64,000 bases of DNA, from positions 735,775-799,774 of the forward strand of contig JBBAAO010000002.1 of assembly GCA_041658205.1 (NCBI GenBank). The letters run 5' to 3'. The stretch is from Bacteroidota bacterium. Its GTDB lineage: Bacteria; Bacteroidota; Ignavibacteria; UBA10030; UBA8401. The first letter of the stretch is position 1; each line of letters begins with the position of its first letter. The notes under the pieces are model-generated. The model was not told the origin of the DNA, made no database searches, and saw only the letters and a list, made by a program, of their open reading frames with translations. Below, piece after piece: positions 26,196-35,372 of the stretch. Both the position numbers and the translations under genes were made by a program.

Positions 26196-28478
26196 ATGCG
26201 TGCTGGAATTGTTTTGATGATGAGTCGTTGGTCTTTTGTATTATTGTTGCTTGTCGCGTGGGTTGTTTGTACCAGCGAAGGAACGGCCGGAATTGGCGAT
26301 TGGAAGAATTATACGTCAATGAAAAGTGTCCGTGCCGTGACTTCGGACGGTCAATCTATTTGGGCTGCAACATCCGGCGGCATGTTTCGATTTAATCCTT
26401 CGGATTCGTCCTACCAGAAATTTGTCAATTCAGATGGTCTTTCAACAAATAATATTACGGCAGTGATGACCGATTCGACTGGCATTGTCTGGATCGGTCA
26501 TCAATCGGGTTATATTGATATATACGATTCCAAGAAGTCCACGTGGAAATATATCACTGATATAGCACTTTCGGGTAGAACAACCCGCTCCATCAACGGT
26601 TTTTACCGAGCTGGCGATAAAATGTATATTGCCACTACATTTGGTATTGCAGTCTTTTCCGTTTCCAAATTTGAATTTTCAGACACCTACACAAGTTTTA
26701 TGACGGTGATGCAGCCGAGTGTTTCTTCCGTGGTACTTTTCCAAAACAGGGTTTTCGCAACAACAAGCTCAGGAATTGTCTCGTCAAAACCCAGTGCAAC
26801 AAATCTTGCCGCCCCGGAGTCGTGGGAAATTCTTTCCCCTGTCGTCACCGGAAATAATCTTTCCAGATTCAATAATGAATTGTTTGCTTCAACGGAAAGT
26901 GGAATGATGAAATTTCAAAATAATGGGTGGGTGGTTGCAAATGGCATCACATCGGACGTGAAAATCTTCTCGGTATTGGATACGTCATTATTATTTATCG
27001 AAGGGAATTCCATTAAGTCGCTGAACATCAACAATAATGTATCAACGCTGTATTCTTCTATATCATCAGCAATTTCCAGCGGAACGACACTCAATCGAAA
27101 AATCTTTTTGGGATTTCAATCAAATGGGATTTCAACCGTCAACAGCAATTCAGTATGGAATATTTATTTTCCCAATGGGCCAAATTCTAACGCATTCTAC
27201 CAATTAGTGATGGATGAAAAAGGGGTTTTGTGGTCGGCTTCCGGCCGATACAACGCCGGATCGGGTTTCTATAGTTTTAACGGCACTACTTGGAGAAATT
27301 ACACAATAGAGAATACGCCCGCACTATTGAATAATGATTGCTTTGCAATTTCAGTCGGACCGAATAATTCCAAATGGGTCAGCACCTGGGGAGAAGGGTT
27401 ACTATTGATTAATAGTAACGGTGATGTGGTTAAGCGGTTTGATTATTCATCTGCGGGCTTTACTGGATCGGTTCGGAGCGATGGTTCAGGCCTTCCATCA
27501 TATATCGTTCCATCAAAAGTTGCCATGGATAGATCCGGCAATATTTGGATGTCCAGTTGTTATTCAGTTGATTACCAAAAGGTGCTGTGGAAAATGAAAC
27601 CGGATTCGACATGGGAATCGTTTCCCGGTTCAATCTATGGAGCATTCCCTTCGTTTATGTTAGGAATTGTTATCGATCAGAATCAAACAAAATGGTTTAC
27701 GAATACAGTGCATGGCGGAGCGAGCTCACCAACGATTGTCTATTTCAATGAAGCAAAAATCCTTCCCGGATCGGCGACGAGCGGTTGGGGAACTATTACC
27801 GAACAAGATGGTGCGACAAATTTACAGTCGGAAACCATGGTGACAGATCATGACGGCGATATATGGATCGGAACAGGAACTGGCATCACCATCATTACCG
27901 ATGTCAACAATCCAAAGAATCGTGTCTCAAAAGTATTTCTTGGTGTGGTACGCGATCAATACATCAATTGCATTGCAGTTGATCCGCTCAATAATAAATG
28001 GGTGGCTACGTCAACCGGTGTATTCGTCCTTTCACCGGACGGTACTCAGCTGCTTCAACAATATACCGTGGATCTTTCCGGCGGGAAAATGTTGGATGAC
28101 AACGTCATGTCCATCGCTTTTGATACGAAAAAAGGTATAGCGTATTTTGGAACGGAAAAGGGACTTTCCAGCGTGGAGATTGCTCCTGTTGCCGTAAAAA
28201 ATTCATTTTCAACGATTGATCTTTCGCCAAATCCGATTTATCTTCCAACCCACTCAGCTGTGGAGATTCGCGGGTTGGTTGATGAAAGCACCATAAAGGT
28301 CTTGGCGTTAAACGGGAAAGTGATTAAACAATTTTCTGCTCAAGGGGGCGGACGTGCATTTTGGGATTGCAAGGATAATAATGGACGTGCTGTGGCCAGC
28401 GGAGTATATATCATCGTTGCCCATAATAGAGCAGGCGATCAGGTTGCGTCGGCAAAAATTGCTGTGATTCAAAAATAA
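26196..28478 (+). CDS. Secreted two-component-type propeller protein with C-terminal sorting domain
   Basis: A 760-residue secreted protein with a signal sequence. Most of it is repeated propeller blades of the ligand-binding-sensor type (for example SDGQSIWAATSGGMFRF, DSTGIVWIGHQSGYID, DHDGDIWIGTGTGITI). The last 85 or so residues (IDLSPNPIYLPTHSAVEI onward, ending in a VYIIVAHN strand) look like a type IX-type sorting domain, so it is probably exported to the surface. No kinase or transmembrane domain is attached, unlike hybrid sensor kinases with the same propeller. AAAGGAGTC precedes the ATG. Confidence 0.82.
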   Translation: MRAGIVLMMSRWSFVLLLLVAWVVCTSEGTAGIGDWKNYTSMKSVRAVTSDGQSIWAATSGGMFRFNPSDSSYQKFVNSDGLSTNNITAVMTDSTGIVWIGHQSGYIDIYDSKKSTWKYITDIALSGRTTRSINGFYRAGDKMYIATTFGIAVFSVSKFEFSDTYTSFMTVMQPSVSSVVLFQNRVFATTSSGIVSSKPSATNLAAPESWEILSPVVTGNNLSRFNNELFASTESGMMKFQNNGWVVANGITSDVKIFSVLDTSLLFIEGNSIKSLNINNNVSTLYSSISSAISSGTTLNRKIFLGFQSNGISTVNSNSVWNIYFPNGPNSNAFYQLVMDEKGVLWSASGRYNAGSGFYSFNGTTWRNYTIENTPALLNNDCFAISVGPNNSKWVSTWGEGLLLINSNGDVVKRFDYSSAGFTGSVRSDGSGLPSYIVPSKVAMDRSGNIWMSSCYSVDYQKVLWKMKPDSTWESFPGSIYGAFPSFMLGIVIDQNQTKWFTNTVHGGASSPTIVYFNEAKILPGSATSGWGTITEQDGATNLQSETMVTDHDGDIWIGTGTGITIITDVNNPKNRVSKVFLGVVRDQYINCIAVDPLNNKWVATSTGVFVLSPDGTQLLQQYTVDLSGGKMLDDNVMSIAFDTKKGIAYFGTEKGLSSVEIAPVAVKNSFSTIDLSPNPIYLPTHSAVEIRGLVDESTIKVLALNGKVIKQFSAQGGGRAFWDCKDNNGRAVASGVYIIVAHNRAGDQVASAKIAVIQK

Positions 28479-28580
28479 TGGAAGCTTGCTGTGCCATTAG
28501 AGCAAACGGCACGGAATATTTTTTTTACAACGTGCAGAAGTGCTGCACAATTTTTACACACATATACAGGAGGGGTAGAT

Positions 28581-28922
28581 TTGGAAACTTCTACTACACA
28601 ATCGACGGAAAAAAAGGAAGAAGTATTTAGCAGACGTGTACGAGCGGGTAAACGCACGTACTTCTTCGATGTAAAAGCGACGAAATCGGAAAAAGACTTT
28701 TACATTACGATCACGGAGAGCAAAAAAATTGCAGAAGACGAATTCAAGAAGCATAAGATATTCCTGTATAAGGAAGATTTTGAAAAATTCGCCGACGCAT
28801 TAGCAGAGGCCGTTGATTTTGTTCACGATGAACTTGGAAAACAGGGGATTCCCCTTTCAACCCCCCGTGAGGAAGCTATAGCAGTTAGTGCAGTAGTTGA
28901 AACAGCGGTTGAACAGGCATAA
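28581..28922 (+). CDS. PUR-type (DUF3276) nucleic-acid-binding protein
   Basis: A 113-residue protein starting at a TTG with a near-ideal AGGAGGGG site seven bases before it; a longer frame from a GTG at 28491 lacks such a site. The core RAGKRTYFFDVKATKSEKDFYITITESKK followed by HKIFLYKEDFEKFADALAEAVDFV matches the single PUR-repeat proteins of Bacteroidota and spirochaetes, which bind single-stranded DNA or RNA and act in gene regulation. The target is unknown. A terminator follows. Confidence 0.82.
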   Translation: METSTTQSTEKKEEVFSRRVRAGKRTYFFDVKATKSEKDFYITITESKKIAEDEFKKHKIFLYKEDFEKFADALAEAVDFVHDELGKQGIPLSTPREEAIAVSAVVETAVEQA

Positions 28923-28950
28923 TCGAACATATGCGACTAGTTTAAATTCT

Positions 28951-28990
28951 AAAGCCAATAGAGCGTTGCTCTGTTGGCTTTTAGTTTTTT
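28951..28990 (+). terminator. Terminator after the PUR protein gene
   Basis: AAAGCCAAtAGAGC pairs with GCTCTgTTGGCTTT and runs into TTAGTTTTTT. Confidence 0.75.
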
Positions 28991-29009
28991 CTAAACCTAA
29001 ACCAACTTC

Positions 29010-29040
29010 TTGACTCTCTCCCTCAATCTTTCTATATTTG
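29010..29040 (+). promoter_or_regulatory. Predicted promoter of the yceD-rpmF-fab cluster
   Basis: TTGACT, 17 bases, TATATTTG. The -10 also fits the Bacteroidota TAnnTTTG element. The leader to the yceD start at 29118 is about 70 bases. Confidence 0.65.
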
Positions 29041-29117
29041 TGCGGACTTTTTTTCATTTTCTTTGAAATTTTGAAGAAAAACGGCAATTCTCTCTGAAAA
29101 ACGCCGGGGGAACAAGA

Positions 29118-29591
29118 ATGAAAATCAACATTTCGGGGCTTTCAGAGGGTACGCATCGGTACGATCTCACCAGATCAACCACCGAGTTTGGACTCAACTA
29201 TCAAGCTATTGGTGACGTTACAGCCAACATTACCCTTGAGAAAAGTATTCACCAGATACTGGCAACGGTGACTGCTTCTGTCAAGGGCGTTTTTATCTGT
29301 GACCGTTGCGCTGATGAGTTTACGGAAGATGTGAAAACAAAATTCACCTTTGTCTATTCGTGGGAACGCACCGAAGAAACAGAAGAGGATGACGATTTTC
29401 ATATTCTTGGAAAAGATGAAAATCTCATTGATTTTTCCCAATCGGTGAAAGAATATTTGATGCTGGCAGTACCGGCAAAACTGCTTTGCAAGAACAATTG
29501 CGAGATTCCGGTACATGTAGCGGCGGAAAAAAATATGGTTGACCCCCGCTGGGAAAAATTGCAAATGTTATTACGATCTGAAAAAAACTAA
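29118..29591 (+). CDS. yceD: YceD/DUF177 family protein
   Basis: A 157-residue YceD-type protein, the usual partner upstream of rpmF in many bacteria and linked to 23S rRNA/ribosome maturation. It carries two cysteine pairs, CDRCADEF (about residues 59-66) and CKNNC (about 129-133), that may bind zinc. GGGGGA lies just before the ATG. rpmF starts 26 bases downstream. Confidence 0.85.
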   Translation: MKINISGLSEGTHRYDLTRSTTEFGLNYQAIGDVTANITLEKSIHQILATVTASVKGVFICDRCADEFTEDVKTKFTFVYSWERTEETEEDDDFHILGKDENLIDFSQSVKEYLMLAVPAKLLCKNNCEIPVHVAAEKNMVDPRWEKLQMLLRSEKN

Positions 29592-29617
29592 TACACTATT
29601 TTGAAGGGAACGAAGCA

Positions 29618-29809
29618 ATGCCAAATCCAAAACGACGACATTCCAAAACACGCGGACGCAAACGTCGCACACATTATAAAGCAGAAAAACCAACCGTAGC
29701 GATTGATCCGGTTTCGGGTGAAGCACATTTAAGCCACCGTGCTGTTTGGACATCGGAAGGAAAACTGATGTACAATGGCCGCGTGATTAAAGAAAAGAAA
29801 CAAGCATAA
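29618..29809 (+). CDS. rpmF: 50S ribosomal protein L32
   Basis: A 63-residue basic L32 ([20 protein letters not shown], then HRAV). It has no cysteine, so it is the zinc-independent form of the protein. The order yceD-rpmF-plsX-fabH is widely conserved. A terminator after it separates it from plsX, so the fab genes may depend on read-through or on a further promoter. Confidence 0.95.
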   Translation: MPNPKRRHSKTRGRKRRTHYKAEKPTVAIDPVSGEAHLSHRAVWTSEGKLMYNGRVIKEKKQA

Positions 29810-29828
29810 GAATGTTGAGATCAATATC

Positions 29829-29862
29829 AGCCACTGCCGAAGATTTCTGCAGTGGCTTTTTT
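29829..29862 (+). terminator. Terminator between rpmF and plsX
   Basis: AGCCACTGC pairs exactly with GCAGTGGCT and is followed by TTTTTT. It could attenuate transcription into the fab genes. Confidence 0.85.
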
Positions 29863-29894
29863 GTACATAACCATTCACAATTACTGCGATCGTT

Positions 29895-30917
29895 TTGAAT
29901 CAACCGACACAAAAAATTCGCATAGCCTTAGATGCCATGGGGGGCGATTTTGCTCCAGCGAACGAATTACAAGGCGCCGTCGAAAGTCTGCGCCAAAGTA
30001 ACAATCGTTTCCACGTGGTATTAGTCGGCGATGAACCCAGGATCAATGCCGAGCTGAAGAAGCTTGACGTATCCGGTTTGGATTTTTCCATCGTTCACGC
30101 TCCTGATGTGATCGACATGCATGATTCCCCTGTTGTTGCAATCAAAACGAAACCGAATTCCTCGCTTGTGAAAGGAATCACCTTGCATAAAGAAGGTGCT
30201 GTTGACGCATTCGTTTCGCCGGGAAACACCGGCGCTGTTACTGCGGCATCCACATTGATTCTCGGAAGAATTCCTGGTGTCAGCCGCCCGACCGTTGCAG
30301 CAATTTTCCCCAGCGAACAAGGCCCGACATTAATTGTTGATGCCGGCGCAGTTTCCGACTGCCGTCCGCAATTCTTGTTCGAGTTTGGCGTGATGGGAAG
30401 TATCTATTCCGAATACATGTTCAAAAAGAAAAACCCCCGTGTAGGATTGTTGAATATTGGTGAGGAAGAAACAAAAGGAAATGAATTAGCGAAAGAGGCG
30501 TTTAAGTATATCTCCGAACGAAAAGGAAAAATGAACTTCATTGGCAACATAGAAGGACGCGATGTTTTGAAGGGACATGCAGATGTTGTAGTATGCGATG
30601 GATTCGTCGGAAATGTTTTGTTGAAATTTGCCGAAAGCATTCCTGGATATTTGAAATTTCAATTCAAGAAATTTGCTGACAAAAGCATCCTGAACAAATT
30701 GATGATTGGAGTATTGCGAGGATCGCTTCGCGAGATCTTTAAGGATATGGATTATACGGAACACGGCGGCATTCCTCTGTTGGGAGTGAATGGCGTGACG
30801 ATTATCGGACACGGCGGTTCGCCTCCCAAAGCGATCAAGAACATGCTGTATCGGGCAGAAGAAGTAGTACAATATAAAATTAATCAGCACATTCAAGAGA
30901 AACTACAAGGACAATGA
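29895..30917 (+). CDS. plsX: Phosphate acyltransferase PlsX
   Basis: A 340-residue PlsX that makes acyl-phosphate from acyl-ACP for phospholipid synthesis. Recognisable parts are the N-terminal RIALDAMGGDFAP, the SPGNTGAV segment (about 108-115) and EGRDVLKGHADVVVCDGFVGNVLLK. The only start that keeps the conserved N terminus is a TTG at 29895, without a visible ribosome site. Its stop overlaps the fabH start (ATGA). Confidence 0.92.
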   Translation: MNQPTQKIRIALDAMGGDFAPANELQGAVESLRQSNNRFHVVLVGDEPRINAELKKLDVSGLDFSIVHAPDVIDMHDSPVVAIKTKPNSSLVKGITLHKEGAVDAFVSPGNTGAVTAASTLILGRIPGVSRPTVAAIFPSEQGPTLIVDAGAVSDCRPQFLFEFGVMGSIYSEYMFKKKNPRVGLLNIGEEETKGNELAKEAFKYISERKGKMNFIGNIEGRDVLKGHADVVVCDGFVGNVLLKFAESIPGYLKFQFKKFADKSILNKLMIGVLRGSLREIFKDMDYTEHGGIPLLGVNGVTIIGHGGSPPKAIKNMLYRAEEVVQYKINQHIQEKLQGQ

Positions 30918-31906
30918 ATAGATTACGAGCAGCAATAACCGCAGTAGGACATTACGTTCCAGAAAAAGTATTAACGAACTTCGATCTTGAAAAAATGGTC
31001 GACACGAATGATGAATGGATCCGCACACGCACCGGTATCAGTGAGCGCCGCATATTTGAAAACGGTGCAACGTCCGATCTTGCCATCCCTGCTGTGCAAA
31101 TGCTTTTAAAGAATCGCGGTATTGGGGCAGAGGAGATTGATGTGATCATTTTTGCGACCGTTACTCCCGATATGTTTTTCCCTGCCACCGCTTGCGTACT
31201 GCAAGAAAAGATTGGGGCAAAAAAAGCATGGGGATTTGATATCTCTGCAGCATGTTCAGGATTTGTTTATGCTCTTTCTGTCGGCACACAATTAGTGGAA
31301 ACAGGCGCATACAAAAAGGTGCTTATTGTTGGTGCGGATAAAATGAGCTCAATCATGGATTACACCGACCGGAACAGCGCAATTTTGTTTGGTGATGGTG
31401 CCGGTGCAGTGTTGTTGGAACCGAGCAGTGATCCAACACTTGGGGTGCTTGACCACAAATTATATTCGGATGGCAGCGGTGGTCAATATCTCTATATGAA
31501 AGGGGGAGGAAGTTTGAATCCTCCAACGCACGAATCGATCGATCAAAAGATGCACTATTTGGTGCAAGATGGAAAAGCAGTGTTTAAAGTTGCGGTGATA
31601 GGTATGGCCGATGTTTCAGCAGAAATATTGGAGCGTAATAAACTCACCGGTGCTGATATTGATTGGCTTGTTCCGCATCAAGCAAACTTGCGTATAATCG
31701 ATGCGACGGCCAATCGGATGGGAATTGATAAATCCAAAGTGATGATCAATATCGACAAATATGGCAATACGACAGCGGCAACAATTCCACTCTGTTTATC
31801 CGAGTGGTGGCATGCGGGAAAAGTGAAGAAGGGACAGAATCTTATCCTGGCAAGTTTTGGAGCAGGATACACGTGGGGTGCGGTATATGTGAAGTGGGCA
31901 TATTAA
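30914..31906 (+). CDS. fabH: 3-oxoacyl-ACP synthase III (KASIII)
   Basis: A 330-residue initiation ketosynthase condensing acyl-CoA with malonyl-ACP. The catalytic triad is C114 (AACSGFVYA), His in VPHQANLRI and Asn in KYGNTTAATIP. The start overlaps plsX by four bases and has AAGGA before it. It belongs to the fatty-acid synthesis run. Confidence 0.95.
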   Translation: MNRLRAAITAVGHYVPEKVLTNFDLEKMVDTNDEWIRTRTGISERRIFENGATSDLAIPAVQMLLKNRGIGAEEIDVIIFATVTPDMFFPATACVLQEKIGAKKAWGFDISAACSGFVYALSVGTQLVETGAYKKVLIVGADKMSSIMDYTDRNSAILFGDGAGAVLLEPSSDPTLGVLDHKLYSDGSGGQYLYMKGGGSLNPPTHESIDQKMHYLVQDGKAVFKVAVIGMADVSAEILERNKLTGADIDWLVPHQANLRIIDATANRMGIDKSKVMINIDKYGNTTAATIPLCLSEWWHAGKVKKGQNLILASFGAGYTWGAVYVKWAY

Positions 31907-31907
31907 C

Positions 31908-31987
31908 AGCAATTGTGAATGGCGAATGCATAATGATGAATAACATTATGCATTCACTATTTTTCTTTCTGCATTATTTATTTGATT
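31908..31987. repeat. Palindromic intergenic spacer between fabH and fabD
   Basis: GTGAATGgcGAATGCATAATG is answered by CATTATGCATTCAC, giving a strong hairpin; the flanks are AT-rich. It belongs to the same class of self-complementary low-complexity spacers found at 16.9, 34.0, 45.0, 48.0 and 49.9 kb. Confidence 0.55.
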
Positions 31988-32893
31988 ATGAGTTTAGCGT
32001 ATATATTTCCAGGACAAGGTTCGCAATATGTTGGGATGGGAAAAGATCTCTGCGAACAATTTCCTGTAGCAAAAAAATATTTTGATGAAGCAGATTCGAT
32101 TTTAGGGTTTTCACTTTCGAAGATTTGCTTTGAAGGACCGGAAGAAGAATTAAAACAGACAAAGAATACACAACCGGCGATTTTTTTGCATAGTATTGCT
32201 CTTTGGAATCTGGTGAAACCATCAGATGCGGCAATGGTCGCGGGCCATTCGCTTGGCGAATATTCTGCTCTTGTGGCAGCAGAGGCAATTTTATTTGCCG
32301 ATGCTATCAAACTCGTCCGTTTGCGTGGCGAGTTGATGCAGAAGTCCGGCGAAGAAAATCCCGGAACGATGGCTGCCGTTGTTGGTCTTGATCCAAAAAT
32401 TGTCACGGAGGTATGCGCGACAGCATCTGCGTCAGGCATTGTTCAGCCGGCAAATTTTAATTCACCGGGACAGATTGTTATTTCCGGATCAGTAACTGGT
32501 GTTCGCAAAGCGATGGAGCTTGCCAAAGAACGCGGCGCAAAATTGGTGAAGGAACTTGTTGTGAGCGGCGCATTTCATTCCCCGTTGATGCAAAGTGCAA
32601 AAGATACACTGAAAGATGCACTGGACAAAACAGAAATACGGAATGCAAAAATTCCTGTCTACGCCAATGTTACGGCAAAGCCGGTGCAGCAAGCGGATGA
32701 GATACGAAAGTTATTGTTTGAACAGGTAACAAGTCCTGTCCGCTGGGAAGAATCCGTAATGAACATGTCCGCCGCCGGTGCGAAAAAATTTGTCGAGATT
32801 GGTCCGGGGAAAGTGTTACAAGGATTAGTGAAAAGGACGGTAGCAACAGCGGAAATTTCTGGAATTGATAAAGCCGGTGATGTAAAATTGTAG
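31988..32893 (+). CDS. fabD: Malonyl-CoA:ACP transacylase
   Basis: A 301-residue FabD that loads malonyl groups on ACP. It has IFPGQGSQ near the N terminus, the nucleophile S88 in AGHSLGEYSAL and the histidine in SGAFHSPLM. The ATG at 31988 is preferred to an upstream TTG. The next genes are a toxin-antitoxin pair, which breaks the usual fabD-fabG order. Confidence 0.95.
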   Translation: MSLAYIFPGQGSQYVGMGKDLCEQFPVAKKYFDEADSILGFSLSKICFEGPEEELKQTKNTQPAIFLHSIALWNLVKPSDAAMVAGHSLGEYSALVAAEAILFADAIKLVRLRGELMQKSGEENPGTMAAVVGLDPKIVTEVCATASASGIVQPANFNSPGQIVISGSVTGVRKAMELAKERGAKLVKELVVSGAFHSPLMQSAKDTLKDALDKTEIRNAKIPVYANVTAKPVQQADEIRKLLFEQVTSPVRWEESVMNMSAAGAKKFVEIGPGKVLQGLVKRTVATAEISGIDKAGDVKL

Positions 32894-32914
32894 TATGATT
32901 TGTCGGAGGCTGAT

Positions 32915-33094
32915 ATGACAAAAGATTTTGTCATGAAAACGTTAAAAGAGTTTCCCGATTTGTTCACTATTGATGAACTTGTAGAAAAATTGGTGTTCAA
33001 ACAAAAAGTCCAGAACGGGCTTGAACAATCTGAAAAGGATAATACCTTTTCATCCGATGAAGCAAAAAAGCAATTGACCAAATGGCTGTCGTAA
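32915..33094 (+). CDS. Putative antitoxin of a type II module
   Basis: A 59-residue acidic protein (DELVEKLVFKQKVQNGLEQS, ending KKQLTKWLS), the size and composition of the short antitoxins paired with ParE/RelE-type toxins. CGGAGG precedes its ATG. Its 3' end overlaps the toxin gene by 13 bases, a usual coupling in such modules. No DNA-binding fold is clear. Confidence 0.65.
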   Translation: MTKDFVMKTLKEFPDLFTIDELVEKLVFKQKVQNGLEQSEKDNTFSSDEAKKQLTKWLS

Positions 33095-33366
33095 GGTGGA
33101 CACCCCAAGCAATTCAAGATATTAATGATATTGCAGAGTTTATTGCAAAAGATTCTGTACGATACGCTTCGTTGTTTGTGTTGAAGGTGTTTGAAAAGGA
33201 ATTGGTTTTGTCTTTTTCGATACGGTTAGGGCGCATGGTTCCTGAATTTGATAACGAAAATATTCGCGAGCTGATTTTCCAAAATTACAGAATTATATAC
33301 AAAGTGGTGAATGACGATAGAAATAGATATTCTTTCGGTATTTCACGGATCACGAATATTAAATGA
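33082..33366 (+). CDS. RelE/ParE-family toxin
   Basis: A 94-residue basic protein with the family pattern: VRWTPQAIQDINDIAEFIA at the N terminus, then GRMVPEF and IRELIFQNYRIIYKV, then a final beta strand. Such toxins poison gyrase or cleave mRNA on ribosomes; which applies is not shown. It sits with its antitoxin inside the fatty-acid cluster between fabD and the DUF3109 gene, in the same direction, so it is probably cotranscribed with essential genes. Confidence 0.8.
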   Translation: MAVVRWTPQAIQDINDIAEFIAKDSVRYASLFVLKVFEKELVLSFSIRLGRMVPEFDNENIRELIFQNYRIIYKVVNDDRNRYSFGISRITNIK

Positions 33367-33381
33367 AAGCTCCCTTTTTGA

Positions 33382-33951
33382 ATGAGTGAACTTACCATTG
33401 GAAAATACAAAATAGATCCGGTCCTTTTTGAAAAAGGATTTTCAAAAGGGTGCGGACCGTATCAATGTGAAACCACCTGCTGTTCATCCGGCGTTTTTTT
33501 GGATCCATCCGATCGCGATGTGATTATTGAGCATAAAGATGAAGTAAAACTGAAGATGGATGAAACGCAGACAACCAATGATGCCGTTTGGTTCGACAAC
33601 AGAATAGAAGAAGATGCGGATTTTCCATCCGGTCACGCTGTTGGTACAGAAGTGTTTAACAACAAATGCGTTTTCCTTCGTAAAGATGGACGATGCAGCG
33701 TTCAGCTGGTCAGTGCAGAAAAGTACAATGATCCGTGGAAGATCAAACCGTACTATTGCGTCGCATTTCCCATTGTTGTTGATGGTGGTATATTGACGTA
33801 TGATGATTATCAGGATGGCAAAACGCAATGTTGTACGATCGTTCGGGATACCGATGCAACGCTTGTTGATTCATGCAAAGCGGAATTGGAGTATGTGTTG
33901 GGGAAAGAGGGATATCAGCAACTAAAAGCATATCAGCCTTCAGTAAAATGA
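33382..33951 (+). CDS. DUF3109 family cysteine-rich protein
   Basis: A 189-residue protein with many cysteines (GCGPYQCETTCCSSGVFLDP near the N terminus, DGRCSVQ, PYYCVAFPI, TQCCTIV), resembling DUF3109 proteins common in Bacteroidota and distantly the YkgJ-type metal-binding families. A metal or Fe-S site is likely but unproven; the function is unknown. It starts 15 bases after the toxin gene. Confidence 0.7.
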   Translation: MSELTIGKYKIDPVLFEKGFSKGCGPYQCETTCCSSGVFLDPSDRDVIIEHKDEVKLKMDETQTTNDAVWFDNRIEEDADFPSGHAVGTEVFNNKCVFLRKDGRCSVQLVSAEKYNDPWKIKPYYCVAFPIVVDGGILTYDDYQDGKTQCCTIVRDTDATLVDSCKAELEYVLGKEGYQQLKAYQPSVK

Positions 33952-33977
33952 CGTTGGATTGAAAACAGAAGTTCAGG

Positions 33978-34060
33978 AAAAAAAAGTTTCAAGTTTCATG
34001 ATTCACGTATTCGTCAACGGTAGACTGAAACCTGAACCATGAATCCTGAAACAGAGACAA
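33978..34060. repeat. Self-complementary intergenic repeat before fabG
   Basis: GTTTCAAGTTTCATGATTCA on the left is answered by CTGAAACCTGAACCATGAAT and CCTGAAAC on the right, an imperfect long hairpin of the same wording as 16898-16990 and 44965-45110. Confidence 0.6.
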
Positions 34061-34083
34061 GATCAACATAGAGTATTTTTTAA

Positions 34084-34836
34084 ATGATAAATTATAACCT
34101 TACAGGTAAAGTTGCTCTAGTCACCGGTGGTTCGCGTGGCATCGGACGTTCAATCGTTCTTCACCTTGCGCGATCTGGCGCCGAAGTAGCATTTACTTAT
34201 CGAAGCAAAGTGGATGAAGCAAATGCACTCGTTGCCGAACTTCAGCAACTCGGTCGCAAAGCGAAAGCATTTCAGTCAAATGCCGCAGACACAAAACAAT
34301 CGGATGAAGTTGTACAATCGGTGATAAAAGAGTTTGGCAGACTCGACATTCTTGTCAATAACGCCGGTATCACCAAAGATGGATTGTTGATGAGGATGAG
34401 CGAGCAGGATTGGGATGATGTCATCACGACCAATCTTAAGAGTGTTTTTAATTTTACAAAAGCAGCCTGCCGACAGATGATGAGTCAACAATCAGGCAAA
34501 ATCGTCAATATTGCCTCAGTTGTGGGGGTGGTGGGAAATGCGGGACAGGCAAATTACGTCGCTTCTAAAGCGGGAGTTATTGGATTCACGAAATCTGTTG
34601 CTAAAGAGCTAGCTTCTCGCAATATTCAGGCAAACTGTATCGCTCCCGGATTCATCGAAACGGATATGACGGAAAAGTTGAATGAAAAGCAAAAAGAAGC
34701 TATCTTGACCGTCATTCCGCAGAGGCGGATTGCAAAACCGGAAGAAATTGCTTCGGTTGTTTGTTTTCTGGCGTCAAGCGATTCAAATTATATCACCGGA
34801 CAGACGATTAATGTTGACGGCGGTATGGCAATGTAA
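34084..34836 (+). CDS. fabG: 3-oxoacyl-ACP reductase
   Basis: A 250-residue short-chain dehydrogenase reducing 3-oxoacyl-ACP with NADPH. It shows the cofactor motif TGGSRGIG (14-21), NNAG (92-95), S145, and the catalytic Y158 and K162 in YVASKAG. It lies between the DUF3109 gene and acpP. No ribosome site is seen before the ATG. Confidence 0.93.
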   Translation: MINYNLTGKVALVTGGSRGIGRSIVLHLARSGAEVAFTYRSKVDEANALVAELQQLGRKAKAFQSNAADTKQSDEVVQSVIKEFGRLDILVNNAGITKDGLLMRMSEQDWDDVITTNLKSVFNFTKAACRQMMSQQSGKIVNIASVVGVVGNAGQANYVASKAGVIGFTKSVAKELASRNIQANCIAPGFIETDMTEKLNEKQKEAILTVIPQRRIAKPEEIASVVCFLASSDSNYITGQTINVDGGMAM

Positions 34837-34958
34837 GGAATTGAATCATTGCGTCATCGGTTCATTGGTACAATCAAGGGGAACAGAGAGAACATTAATA
34901 CAATATTTTTTCAAAGAAAAAAGTATTACAATTCAGCAACCTTTAAAGGAGATATACT

Positions 34959-35192
34959 ATGTCAGATGTAGCAGCAAAAGTAAAAGATATCATCGTCAAC
35001 AAGCTTGGCGTTGATGCAGCACAAGTAACCGAAACAGCATCCTTCACCAATGACCTCGGCGCAGATTCGTTGGATACAGTTGAATTGGTCATGGAATTCG
35101 AAAAGACATTCGGTTTAAGCATTCCGGATGAAGATGCAGAAAAGATCGGCACCGTTGGTGATGCGATCACGTATATCTCTTCAAAGAAATAA
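34959..35192 (+). CDS. acpP: Acyl carrier protein
   Basis: A 77-residue acidic carrier protein. The phosphopantetheine attachment serine is S37 in [20 protein letters not shown] lies before the ATG. It holds the growing acyl chain for the neighbouring Fab enzymes. Confidence 0.96.
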   Translation: MSDVAAKVKDIIVNKLGVDAAQVTETASFTNDLGADSLDTVELVMEFEKTFGLSIPDEDAEKIGTVGDAITYISSKK

Positions 35193-35206
35193 TTTTTTCA
35201 TCTTAG

Positions 35207-35258
35207 AACCACACCGTTGCGGAATTCACAGTCTGTTCTGTAGCGTTGTGGTTTTCTA
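35207..35258 (+). terminator. Possible terminator after acpP
   Basis: AACCACA...CGTTGC can pair imperfectly with GTAGCG...TTGTGGTT and is followed by a short T tract. It may lower transcription into fabF. Confidence 0.5.
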
Positions 35259-35278
35259 TTTACGCACTGCAGCGATCT

Positions 35279-35303
35279 CGTTCCCAATCTTCGATTGGGA
35301 ACG
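35279..35303. promoter_or_regulatory. Perfect hairpin in the fabF leader
   Basis: CGTTCCCAATC pairs exactly with GATTGGGAACG around a three-base loop, about 70 bases before the fabF start. There is no T run, so it is not a terminator; it may be an operator-like palindrome or an RNA element. Confidence 0.5.
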
Positions 35304-35372
35304 GTGATGTACACTCCGAATGTTCATTGAGGGGTGAAAAATTGAGTTATTTATAACAGTAAGGAAAGTGTT

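Noticed and set aside
28491..28580. Longer N terminus for the PUR protein from a GTG at 28491
   Set aside because: The added residues do not belong to the family and an ideal ribosome site directly precedes the TTG at 28581.
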